A program made the translations under genes and the position numbers. A model generated the notes under the pieces. The model made no database searches. It was given only the letters and a program-made list of their open reading frames with translations, and was not told where the DNA came from. A stretch of 5,900 nucleotides of DNA, taken from contig CAAGJJ010000073.1 in NCBI GenBank assembly GCA_900770165.1, forward strand, positions 1 through 5,900, given 5' to 3'. This stretch comes from Clostridia bacterium. GTDB taxonomy: Bacteria > Bacillota > Clostridia > Oscillospirales > Acutalibacteraceae. Of this stretch, positions 1-5,164 are shown piece by piece (position 1 is the stretch's first letter; the number at the start of each line of letters is the position of its first letter).

Positions 1-48
1 ACATAGCAATATTTAAACATCTAATAATTGTACTGGCTACTTAAAATA

Positions 49-84
49 TTATAAAAAGTGCCAGGATCAGAACACTTTTTATAA
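49..84 (-). terminator. Weak hairpin terminator after the small HTH gene
   Basis: Arms TTATAAAAAGTG (49-60) and CACTTTTTATAA (73-84) are perfect inverse complements (12 bp) around a 12-nt loop. The hairpin lies 12 bp beyond the stop codon of the minus-strand gene ending at 97. The arms are AT-rich with only a GTG/CAC core, and the T-run is part of the stem, so it would be a weak Rho-independent terminator at best. It could act in either direction. Confidence 0.45.
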
Positions 85-96
85 ATTAAAACTCAA

Positions 97-303
97 TTAT
101 AAATTGTCATTTTCTTTCTCTCTGAGCAGTTCCTCATACTTTAACTGGTATGCAATCAGCCGTGGAATGTATTCTGGTGGAGTTCTCCTTGATGCCTCCC
201 AGTCCTCTAATGTACGCACAGGAATACCTGTGTGCTGTGAAAATTCTTTTCTAGTCATTCCAACGCTTTCTCTGAGCTGTTTTATTGTCTCTGCTATAGT
301 CAT
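97..303 (-). CDS. Small XRE/Cro-like helix-turn-helix protein (68 aa)
   Basis: This is a short DNA-binding protein consisting of little more than one helix-turn-helix. The HTH spans about residues 16-40: MTRKEFSQHTGIPVRTLEDW, followed by a helix-capping RTPPEYIPRL segment. This layout is typical of single-domain XRE-like proteins common in Lachnospiraceae. The C-terminus (about residues 52-66) is charged and helical (KYEELLREKE). The ATG at 303 is preceded by GAGAGGGG with a 7-nt spacer, which supports the start. The gene begins 32 bp after the GH5-like gene on the same strand, with no terminator or clear promoter between them, so the two are probably co-transcribed. No target can be assigned; local autoregulation or regulation of its neighbour is only a guess. 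Confidence 0.85.
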   Translation of the reverse strand: MTIAETIKQLRESVGMTRKEFSQHTGIPVRTLEDWEASRRTPPEYIPRLIAYQLKYEELLREKENDNL

Positions 304-335
304 TATATATCCCCTCTCAATGCATTTTTATAATT

Positions 336-1346
336 TTAATAAAATATAGCTTTGATAACTGGTTTCATTTTTTCAATCCATTCATTATTAACAGCATCAT
401 AATATTTAGTATCAGCATTAACTGCAAACGGAATTCCAGCCTGTGTCAATGCCGATGTCATATATGCTGCAAACTCAGCCTGTTCCTGCACAGAATAATC
501 ATCACCTTTATTATAATTTCCTGGCATCCATGCTCCAACCCACACCTTGATGCCTGTACTTTCCTGCCAGTTTAAAGCTGTTTTTATTTGATCATTAATA
601 AGTTGTTTTTCATTATCGTTACCATCTGTCCATTTTTTCTTTTCATTTGTTTTATCAGGTCCAGATGCGTAAAAATGCCATTCTGCCATTATATAACCAT
701 TATGTTTAGATGGTATCACAAGTTCTGAAAGATAATTCGGGTCTGAACGTAATCTTGGTGCTATCATAATTATTCTATATGGATTTGATTCTCTTATCGC
801 ATCAACTGTCTGCTCATATAATTGATTAAGCCTATCTGGAAGTTTGTTTATTGCATCCGATGGTTCGATTATTAAATCAAATGATAATAAATAAGAAGTT
901 GATGCATAATGTTGTGCTATTAGCCTCCACCATTCTGTTACTTTATTCATGTTTTCATCAGTAGGATTTTCTTTGAATTCATGTCCCTGATATGCAATAA
1001 CAGGAATTATTCCATTAGCAAGACATTCATTAATCTGAACATCAAGCCTGTTTAACAAATCTTCTGTTACATCATCTTTTATCCTTATTCTTACATGTTT
1101 TACCCCAGCTTCTTTAAAATCCTCTACCATCTTAACATTGTATGATTCCATCTGTTTGGGAAATTCTGACCATGTCACATCCAATCCTTTTCCAAGCATA
1201 CTTTGATATTCCTCGGGTTTGATTGGAATTTCATTTTTATCTGCATAAGTTTTGTTGTTGTCATACTGACTTGCTGTATTGTTAGTGCAAGAAGTCTGTA
1301 ATATAACAATAATAAAACAGCAAATCATAATAACAATCTTTTTCAT
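336..1346 (-). CDS. Exported GH5-like (cellulase-family) lipoprotein, nucleophile position altered
   Basis: The predicted protein has 336 residues. Residues 1-20 form a signal peptide: KK, then a hydrophobic run, then LQTSC. Cys20 is the probable lipidation site, although Gln at -3 is atypical for a lipobox. Residues 27-48 look like a linker. Residues 50-336 read as a (beta/alpha)8 glycoside hydrolase of clan A, family 5. GVKHVRIRI (81-89) carries the conserved Arg86. SFDLIIEPSDA (155-165) carries the acid/base Glu161 of the usual NEP motif, here IEP. EWHFY (222-226) matches the HxY motif. The nucleophile strand, normally like GEFG, reads VWVGAWMPGNYN, with Ala272 where Glu is expected. The nearest TTG/ATG starts were compared. 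ATG at 1346 has GAGGAG with a 7-nt spacer, whereas the longer reading from TTG 1361 would begin inside that site. A polysaccharide-related role on the outer face of the membrane is likely, but catalytic activity is doubtful or unusual. Confidence 0.8.
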   Translation of the reverse strand: MKKIVIMICCFIIVILQTSCTNNTASQYDNNKTYADKNEIPIKPEEYQSMLGKGLDVTWSEFPKQMESYNVKMVEDFKEAGVKHVRIRIKDDVTEDLLNRLDVQINECLANGIIPVIAYQGHEFKENPTDENMNKVTEWWRLIAQHYASTSYLLSFDLIIEPSDAINKLPDRLNQLYEQTVDAIRESNPYRIIMIAPRLRSDPNYLSELVIPSKHNGYIMAEWHFYASGPDKTNEKKKWTDGNDNEKQLINDQIKTALNWQESTGIKVWVGAWMPGNYNKGDDYSVQEQAEFAAYMTSALTQAGIPFAVNADTKYYDAVNNEWIEKMKPVIKAIFY

Positions 1347-1384
1347 CGCTGGTCTCCTCAAAACAATCGTATTGATATATAATT

Positions 1385-1414
1385 ATTATACATCATATCA
1401 TATAAAGATTTCAA
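1385..1414 (-). promoter_or_regulatory. Sigma-A-type promoter for the GH5-like gene
   Basis: On the minus strand there is TTGAAA (1414-1409), an 18-bp spacer and a perfect TATAAT (1390-1385). A start near 1378 would give a leader of about 30 nt before the ATG at 1346, with its GAGGAG site inside. The promoter lies just beyond the decayed RhuM 3' end, so the GH5-like gene appears to have its own transcription unit. The motifs were read by eye and the region is AT-rich. Confidence 0.6.
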
Positions 1415-1453
1415 CAAAACTATTAAGCCTTTTTTCCCAGTCCTGCATAGTGC

Positions 1454-1963
1454 ACTCTTCTTAATTTTTCCTTCAGGAGCATCTGCCCAAGTAGTTAATC
1501 CCATATACTCTCTTGTATGGTCAGCTCTTTCTACAATCAGTTCCGCGTTTCAGGCGCTCGTCCTCCATAACCCAGCCTTTGATGGTATAGTCCTTTGCAA
1601 TTTGATTAACCCATTTACGGAACTGCACCGCACGCTCAGAATTGACCTTAAATCCAACAGCAATGATCATCTCCAAGGAGTAGTGATTTGTACTGTAACT
1701 TTTTCCGTCAGCGGCAGTTATCCGAAATTTTCGGATAACTGAATCCTCTTGTAACTCGCTATCACTGAAGATTTTTTTACATGATAATTTATGGTGCGAA
1801 CATCCACATCGTACAACGTGGCCATCATCTTCTGTGTCAGCCATATATTCTCATCCTCATAGCGCATCTCAATACTGTCCTGCTGATTGCCGACAGAGGC
1901 AACATAGGTCAGGTATTCTGCTGCGCTGGAACAAATGGTTATTTCATCTTTCTTCTTTTTCAA
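1454..1963 (-). pseudogene. rhuM: RhuM-family protein, broken (frameshift, internal deletion, lost tail)
   Basis: Three fragments in three frames read in order as a RhuM-family (virulence_RhuM) protein. Frame A (1963 to about 1772) gives KKKKDEITICSSAAEYLTYV, then the DENIWLTQKMMATLYDV.VRTINYHVKK winged-helix-like N-terminus. Frame B (about 1774-1544) gives IFSDSELQEDSVIRKF, then ITAADGKSYSTNHYSLEMII and WVNQIAKDYTIKGWVMEDERLKRG. Frame C (1546-1454) gives AELIVERADHTREYMGLTTW, then ADAPEGKIKKS. The A-to-B shift sits in an A7 run (1778-1772); one more A would restore HVKK-IFSD. The B-to-C join lacks the segment normally found between these motifs, probably several dozen residues, and the C-terminus after KIKKS is gone. 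The start is probably TTG at 1963, with AAAGGAGG 8 nt upstream. RhuM was named in a Salmonella pathogenicity island and is widespread on mobile elements; its biochemical role is unclear. The copy here is almost certainly non-functional. Confidence 0.82.
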
Positions 1964-1971
1964 ATAGGAAT

Positions 1972-1979
1972 CCTCCTTT
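1972..1979 (-). promoter_or_regulatory. Ribosome binding site that marks the TTG start of the RhuM pseudogene
   Basis: AAAGGAGG on the minus strand is followed by an 8-nt spacer and TTG (1963-1961). No ATG lies at a proper distance in this frame, and the protein that follows (KKKKDEITI...) matches the usual short lysine-rich start of RhuM proteins. The site therefore favours TTG 1963 over the upstream in-frame ATG at 2020. The upstream residues belong to the remnant of the preceding gene. Confidence 0.6.
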
Positions 1980-1980
1980 A

Positions 1981-2236
1981 TTCCCCTTTCGATTGATTTC
2001 AAATATTCCATTCGATGCAATTTCGATCATTTCAGGCAAACCCTGTACTGCATTCGCCTTTGCTTTTGCATTTACACCCTTGAGCGACTTCGTATAAACA
2101 GAACCCGCAAATTCTCCCGGAAGATTAGTTCCTATCAATTAATTTGTTTCCCCTTGAAAATAATGTCGTTTATAACAACAATATTTTTATTATCACAATC
2201 CTTGATTACTGAAATATTTATAGAAAAATCTGCCAT
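1981..2236 (-). pseudogene. Broken phage/conjugative-element-associated protein: 33-codon start plus out-of-frame middle
   Basis: The ATG at 2236 has an excellent AGGAGG site (6-nt spacer) and opens a 33-codon frame (MADFSINISVIKDCDNKNIV..., ending KGKQIN), which stops at 2135. Directly overlapping it in another frame is IGTNLPGEFAGSVYTKSLKG, then NAKAKANAVQGLPEMIEIASN (about 2135-2020), fading out near FEINRKGNK. I recognise these two segments, from memory, as the start and middle of one small protein family. In that family roughly 25-30 residues lie between the INW strand end and the IGT.LPGEF motif, and a further C-terminal part follows with an alternating strand pattern. The family occurs in Lachnospiraceae phage and conjugative elements, and related domains occur in large polyvalent phage proteins. 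The intact function is not known to me. Here an out-of-frame internal deletion and loss of the C-terminus leave only a possible 33-residue peptide. It lies 56 bp after the HTH gene, in the same transcription unit. Confidence 0.65.
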
Positions 2237-2289
2237 AAATCTCCTCCTAATTTCGAGGTCATTTTTCGTTCTCAAGTATTCCATTCCTA

Positions 2290-2320
2290 GGTTCAAGGTG
2301 AATTATTTGCACCTTGAATC
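2290..2320. repeat. Inverted repeat straddling the stop codon of the coiled-coil/HTH gene
   Basis: TTCAAGGTG (2292-2300) and CACCTTGAA (2310-2318) are perfect 9-bp arms around a 9-nt loop, with one further G-C pair (2290/2320) beyond a G/T step. On the minus strand the hairpin encodes the last residues IQGANNSP and the stop codon. No T-run follows, so it is not a standard terminator. It could be an mRNA processing or stability hairpin, or the scar of an insertion. Confidence 0.6.
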
Positions 2321-2580
2321 ATTTTGTCATAATACGCTTTATACCTGTAAATCGTCCTCTCGCTGACATTATTGCGTTTTGCAATCTCCACCATAGTCAT
2401 TCCACTTTCATAACCGGCAACAAAATCATTGTAGATTGCCATCCACTTGGCATTATGTTTCTGTCGTCCGCTCATCTTTCTGTTTTTATAATACTCCAGT
2501 TCTTCACATAGCTTCTCGTTCTCTTTTTCTAATTCTGCTATTCTCTTAAGCGCGGCTTCCAGTGTTTCAATCTTTTCCAT
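2293..2580 (-). CDS. Small coiled-coil plus helix-turn-helix protein (95 aa), resolvase-like HTH
   Basis: Residues 3-34 form a leucine/glutamate-rich heptad pattern (ETLEAALKRIAELEKENEKL), a probable dimerising coiled coil. A basic linker follows (KNRKMSGRQKHNAKW, 32-46). Residues about 60-84 (SGMTMVEIAKRNNVSERTIY...) form a helix-turn-helix like the C-terminal DNA-binding domain of serine resolvases/Hin. There is no catalytic resolvase domain, so this is a stand-alone DNA-binding protein of the kind found on conjugative and phage-like elements. Two start codons are possible. ATG 2586 is only 1 nt from the AGAGGG site, while ATG 2580 has a 7-nt spacer and is preferred. A consensus promoter lies 40 bp upstream, and the broken genes downstream would be in the same transcript. 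The function is unassigned; a regulator of the decayed element is plausible. Confidence 0.8.
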   Translation of the reverse strand: MEKIETLEAALKRIAELEKENEKLCEELEYYKNRKMSGRQKHNAKWMAIYNDFVAGYESGMTMVEIAKRNNVSERTIYRYKAYYDKMIQGANNSP

Positions 2581-2619
2581 TTTCATTCCCTCTGTTTATG
2601 TCATTTTCATTTTGACTTT

Positions 2620-2648
2620 ATTATAAATTGGATTTATATGTAAGTCAA
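2620..2648 (-). promoter_or_regulatory. Strong sigma-A-type promoter for the coiled-coil/HTH gene
   Basis: On the minus strand there is TTGACT (2648-2643), exactly 17 bp, then TATAAT (2625-2620). This gives a start near 2613 and a leader of about 33 nt to the ATG at 2580. It is among the best promoter matches in the window and would also drive the broken genes at 2236 and 1963. Confidence 0.7.
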
Positions 2649-2696
2649 TCTGATATTGTCATGCAGCATTCAGATATTGATTGAAATTACGATGGA

Positions 2697-2933
2697 ATGT
2701 TTTGGAGAAAGTTCGTGATAAAACATACTTGCTCACTCTCAAACAGCTTTACATGTGAAGAAATCATAAACACCCTGCACAAAATGAATGTCAGGGAAGT
2801 TGATGAATATGGCTATATACCTAACTATACAAGAACAGAACTTACATATGCATTGCATGATAATGCACGATTCAGAACCGATAATGAACTTACAACACCA
2901 AAGGCAATGGCTGGGATAATCAGGCATTCCTAA
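2697..2933 (+). pseudogene. C-terminal remnant of an IS1634/IS4-type transposase
   Basis: From about residue 15 the reading frame gives LSNSFTCEEIINTLHKMNVR, then DEYGYIPNYTRTELTYALHD and ARFRTDNELTTPKAMAGIIR. I recognise this as the extreme C-terminus of IS1634-like (IS4 superfamily) transposases of Clostridia, which end in a Y.R.(D/E)LT.ALH...GFRTD.E pattern. The DDE catalytic core and everything else upstream are absent. An in-frame stop sits just upstream at 2682, and the sequence before 2730 is unrelated, so the ATG at 2697 is not a genuine start. The frame stops at 2931-2933; deleting one base there would let it continue to 3027, through a hairpin. The sequence CCTAAAAAGTGTCAAAGATGGG (3029-3050) just beyond may be an insertion-sequence terminal repeat, but no matching left end is present. 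The element is dead. Confidence 0.6.
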
Positions 2934-2981
2934 GGATTATAAGAATTACGATAAACATTACGCTTTTCACGAAAAATGTAT

Positions 2982-3025
2982 AAAAGCCGCAAATGCAGTA
3001 GCTGTCTGCATTTGCGGCAATTTTT
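2982..3025 (+). terminator. Perfect 13-bp hairpin terminator after the transposase remnant
   Basis: GCCGCAAATGCAG (2986-2998) and CTGCATTTGCGGC (3006-3018) pair perfectly around the 7-nt loop TAGCTGT. AATTTTT follows on the plus strand and AAAA precedes, so a T-run exists in both directions. It is a strong Rho-independent terminator for plus-strand transcripts of the former transposase and also a block to minus-strand read-through from the PIN operon. Confidence 0.85.
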
Positions 3026-3100
3026 AACCTAAAAAGTGTCAAAGATGGGATTGTATCAATTAAAATATCAAAAATCAAGTGGTTGGTTTATTTTAATTAC

Positions 3101-3138
3101 AAAAAAACAGGTTGAAGATTACTCTTCGATCTGTTTTT
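3101..3138 (-). terminator. Terminator of the XRE-ImmA-PIN operon (bidirectional hairpin)
   Basis: CAGGTTGAAGA (3108-3118) faces TCTTCGATCTG (3123-3133) around a TTAC loop, flanked by A7 and T5. It begins 13 bp after the PIN gene's stop codon, and the minus-strand RNA would end in a U7 run. In the minus-strand RNA two positions become A-C mismatches, whereas in the plus-strand RNA they are G-U wobbles, so the fold is better on the plus strand. The placement still argues for a role after the minus-strand operon. Confidence 0.7.
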
Positions 3139-3150
3139 AAGCTGTCATAT

Positions 3151-3810
3151 TTATAAATAATTTTGTGACTCTTTAATATATTCACTTAATGTTGATGGGA
3201 GTTTATGTCTTTTTATAACATCAGAACAGTACTTTTTGTAAACAGACTTTAACCCTTTACTTTTTGAATGATCTTCCTTCTGTGCATAATACACAAATGC
3301 CTGAAGTATGATAATATCGAAAGTTATAATATCTACATCTCTTAAATCATCTAATTCTCTTGCAACATTGTCAACCATGATTTCTTTTGAGCAAAAATAA
3401 TTCATATTATTATATGCAGCATATGCCAAACTATAGACCTCTCCTCTATCTTTAGAACGTCCCCGCTCGTAATTGACCAATTCATGCTTAGATATGTTAT
3501 TGAAAATCATCGTATATTTAGGATCTGTTCCATATAACCCATCTTCTTTAACTATCGTAACATTTTTTCCTATATAACTATCAACGAATTCCCGAGCTTC
3601 CTTGTCTAGTTCTTTATATACCTCATCATGAATATAAATATCTGTAAAACTTTCGAATAGTGGTTTTATGTATAATTGTTTCATATTTTCAAACGAACAA
3701 TTCTTATCTGAAGTTCTTTCCGATATTCCAACCATGAAAATATTAGCATCAAATAAAATTGGCTTATTAAGTAAATCATGCAAAGCAGTCTTTTTTAATG
3801 GTGTGTACAT
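3151..3810 (-). CDS. PIN-like nuclease, candidate RNase effector (219 aa)
   Basis: The fold reads as PIN-like. A first strand, PILFDANIFMVG (17-28), carries Asp21. A helix region with IHDEVYKELDKEA (60-72) offers Glu63/Glu67. KDRGEVYSLAYAA (120-132) carries Glu124. A strand-plus-acid segment, NYFCSKEIMVDNVA (137-150), offers Glu143/Asp147, and VDIITFDII (159-167) ends the core. These are the usual acidic positions for metal-dependent RNA cleavage, but the fourth (normally T/S-D-D) is written as SKE and is less certain. Residues 170-219 are a basic helical tail. At 219 residues it is longer than the usual 130-150 of VapC toxins. The start ATG at 3810 is fixed by GGAGGTGA, whose TGA is the stop codon of the preceding peptidase gene, so the two are translationally linked. 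It is the last gene of the operon. I do not recognise the exact subfamily. A toxin role follows from fold and neighbours only. Confidence 0.65.
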   Translation of the reverse strand: MYTPLKKTALHDLLNKPILFDANIFMVGISERTSDKNCSFENMKQLYIKPLFESFTDIYIHDEVYKELDKEAREFVDSYIGKNVTIVKEDGLYGTDPKYTMIFNNISKHELVNYERGRSKDRGEVYSLAYAAYNNMNYFCSKEIMVDNVARELDDLRDVDIITFDIIILQAFVYYAQKEDHSKSKGLKSVYKKYCSDVIKRHKLPSTLSEYIKESQNYL

Positions 3811-3816
3811 ACAATT

Positions 3817-4752
3817 TCACCTCCGCTTTGCATTTATTATAGAAAACAATTCATCATCATCATCATCGTCGTCAGTCATTTCATCCTGTTCAACCATTGC
3901 ATTAATAAGATTCATATCCAAAGATAGAATCTTCGCATCCCTTACAATGTCTTCTTTTGATGCATTACCTGCAGCAAATGATGTTTCCATATCTTGATAT
4001 GTTTTACTATATGGAACAATAAAATTATTCGTCATACCATATAACATAGAAACTTGTTCTCTGAATATCTGAATTTCTTGAAGAACTTTCTTAATAAATT
4101 CATAGTTTTCAATATATTTTTTTACATCCTCTATAAAATGTTCCTCTTTAAGCCTGTAAATTACTGCTTTGAGCGGAATCTGGTATTTCACTGTCATTAC
4201 AATAATAAACGAGGCAACCTGATTAAAATTTAACGACTTAAAATCTGTTACCTGCAATCCTCGACAGCAGTCCCTGACCTCACGGTATAATGCCTCCTCC
4301 GGAAACAAAATTTCAGCTGCAAATCTACAGGCTTTCTTTTCATTTACATCCTTAAGTACACTAAAATCGCAAATATATGGCTTTTCTTTAAATACCTGAT
4401 AGTCCTTAATATAATGATAAAATTCATGCGCCGCTGTAAAAATCTGATTTACCAACGGTTTATTGCTATTTAATATAATATATGCTCTTTCTTTCCCGGA
4501 TGTTGGAATATACAGCATACCGTCAATTTTATCTGATTCAAATGCAACCAATTCAAACCTGATATCACTACTTTGTTTCTGAATCAAGTCAAAGACTCTC
4601 ACTCCTATTGGAGCTAAAGCATAATCAACTCTTTTTTCCCTAGCCAGTTTTTTTATTGCATCAATCTCATCTAAAGAAAGCGATGTTGTATTAAAATCAT
4701 ATTCAGTTTGATAATATTTTTCAAATAATTCATTATTATCAATCGATGACAT
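3817..4752 (-). CDS. ImmA/IrrE-family zinc peptidase with an aspartate-rich tail (311 aa)
   Basis: The zinc site is HEFYH (His109, Glu110, His113), within IFTAAHEFYHYI. Glu138 in NEKKACRFAAEILFPEE is the probable third ligand; the FAAEILFP segment is the family hallmark after that residue. Residues 27-100 form the leading part common in this family (REKRVDYALAPIGVRVFDLI, then a beta-rich stretch). Residues 172-230 are helical, and the C-terminus carries seven consecutive aspartates (294-300). In ICEBs1-type elements and in Deinococcus, such peptidases cleave XRE-type repressors upon a signal. Here the gene directly follows an XRE gene, overlapping it by 14 bp, so that protein is the likely substrate. 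The start ATG 4752 lies inside the end of the XRE gene, with an AGAGAGG-like site; the longer frame to 4818 has no such support. The peptidase is not fused to the HTH, unlike many COG2856 proteins. The substrate and the effect on the PIN protein are inferred. Confidence 0.85.
   Translation of the reverse strand: MSSIDNNELFEKYYQTEYDFNTTSLSLDEIDAIKKLAREKRVDYALAPIGVRVFDLIQKQSSDIRFELVAFESDKIDGMLYIPTSGKERAYIILNSNKPLVNQIFTAAHEFYHYIKDYQVFKEKPYICDFSVLKDVNEKKACRFAAEILFPEEALYREVRDCCRGLQVTDFKSLNFNQVASFIIVMTVKYQIPLKAVIYRLKEEHFIEDVKKYIENYEFIKKVLQEIQIFREQVSMLYGMTNNFIVPYSKTYQDMETSFAAGNASKEDIVRDAKILSLDMNLINAMVEQDEMTDDDDDDDELFSIINAKRR
3853..3873 (-). repeat. GAT/GAC trinucleotide repeat encoding seven aspartates
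   Basis: Seven in-frame aspartate codons (two GAC, then five GAT) lie near the 3' end of the peptidase gene. Triplet slippage would change the tail length without a frameshift. The tract sits between EMT and ELF in the final helical part of the protein. Confidence 0.9.
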
Positions 4753-5083
4753 AACTACCTCTCTTTGCAAGCATCTCATACTTTTCCTTAATTCTGATAC
4801 GTTCAGCCATTTCCTCAATTTTCAGTTTATCGGATTCATCAAGACTTCCCATAAGATATACAAGTGCATCTGTTGTAGATTCAATAAAATAATCATCAGT
4901 ACTTGCTCCTGTCAAATTACAGACTTTGCTTAGCAAATCAATAGTAGGTGTCTGTTTCCCATTTTCCAGCAAAGACAAAGTGGGTCTTTTAATATCCAGT
5001 TTTTTAGCAAAAACTTCTTGAGACTCTGTTCCCCTAAGAGAAACTAAATCTTTACAAAACTTCTCGGAATTAAACTCCTTCAT
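4739..5083 (-). CDS. XRE-family transcriptional regulator, first gene of the operon (114 aa)
   Basis: A Cro/CI-type helix-turn-helix fills residues 6-65: EKFCKDLVSLR, then SQEVFAKKLDIKRPTLSLLE with NGKQTPTIDLL, where helix 3 (about 32-41) is the recognition helix. Residues 66-114 are a helical extension (DALVYLMGSLDESDKLKIEE...) that may dimerise or be the protease-sensitive part. The start is fixed by AGGAGG 6 nt before ATG 5083. The stop TGA (4739-4741) lies 14 bp inside the next gene, which ties their translation together. A promoter with a palindrome over its -10 box lies immediately upstream, which is what an autorepressor would bind. It is the likely master repressor of the three-gene unit and the likely substrate of the neighbouring ImmA/IrrE-like peptidase; both points are inferred from family precedent and layout. 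Confidence 0.85.
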   Translation of the reverse strand: MKEFNSEKFCKDLVSLRGTESQEVFAKKLDIKRPTLSLLENGKQTPTIDLLSKVCNLTGASTDDYFIESTTDALVYLMGSLDESDKLKIEEMAERIRIKEKYEMLAKRGSYVID

Positions 5084-5105
5084 GACAAACCTCCTAAAAA
5101 ATGCA

Positions 5106-5142
5106 CGTTAATTATATTAACGAAATTATCCATTACTGTCAA
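5106..5142 (-). promoter_or_regulatory. Promoter with overlapping palindromic operator (O1) of the XRE-ImmA-PIN operon
   Basis: On the minus strand, TTGACA (5142-5137, full consensus), 17 bp, then TAATAT (5119-5114); an overlapping TATAAT (5116-5111) would have a 20-bp spacer. The palindrome CGTTAATTATATTAACG (5106-5122) has 7-bp arms around TAT and covers the -10 box, so a bound repressor would block polymerase. The leader to ATG 5083 would be about 24 nt. Confidence 0.7.
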
Positions 5143-5149
5143 TGAATTT

Positions 5150-5164
5150 GTTATTATTTATAAC
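5150..5164. promoter_or_regulatory. Second operator-like site (O2), GTTA-N7-TAAC
   Basis: GTTATTATTTATAAC has the same half-sites and spacing (GTTA-N7-TAAC) as the core of O1 (5107-5121). The centres are 43 bp apart, near four helical turns, and O2 lies just upstream of the -35 box. This would suit cooperative binding of the XRE dimer. The sequence is AT-rich, so chance similarity is possible. Confidence 0.4.

Noticed and set aside
1347..1361. Longer start of the GH5-like gene at TTG 1361 (MRRPA...).
   Set aside because: The extra codons are made of the GAGGAG ribosome binding site that serves ATG 1346.
2641..2692. Possible dyad around TCAATCTGATAT and ATATTGATTGA near the promoter of the coiled-coil/HTH gene.
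   Set aside because: The arms pair imperfectly with gaps; only a 7-bp GATATTG direct repeat is exact, which is expected by chance in AT-rich DNA.
3045..3140. Plus-strand 31-codon frame (MGLYQLKYQKSSGWF...).
   Set aside because: It has no ribosome binding site, no recognisable similarity, and ends inside the terminator hairpin.
4753..4818. Longer start of the peptidase gene at 4818.
   Set aside because: It would overlap the XRE gene by 80 bp and has no ribosome binding site; ATG 4752 gives the usual short overlap.
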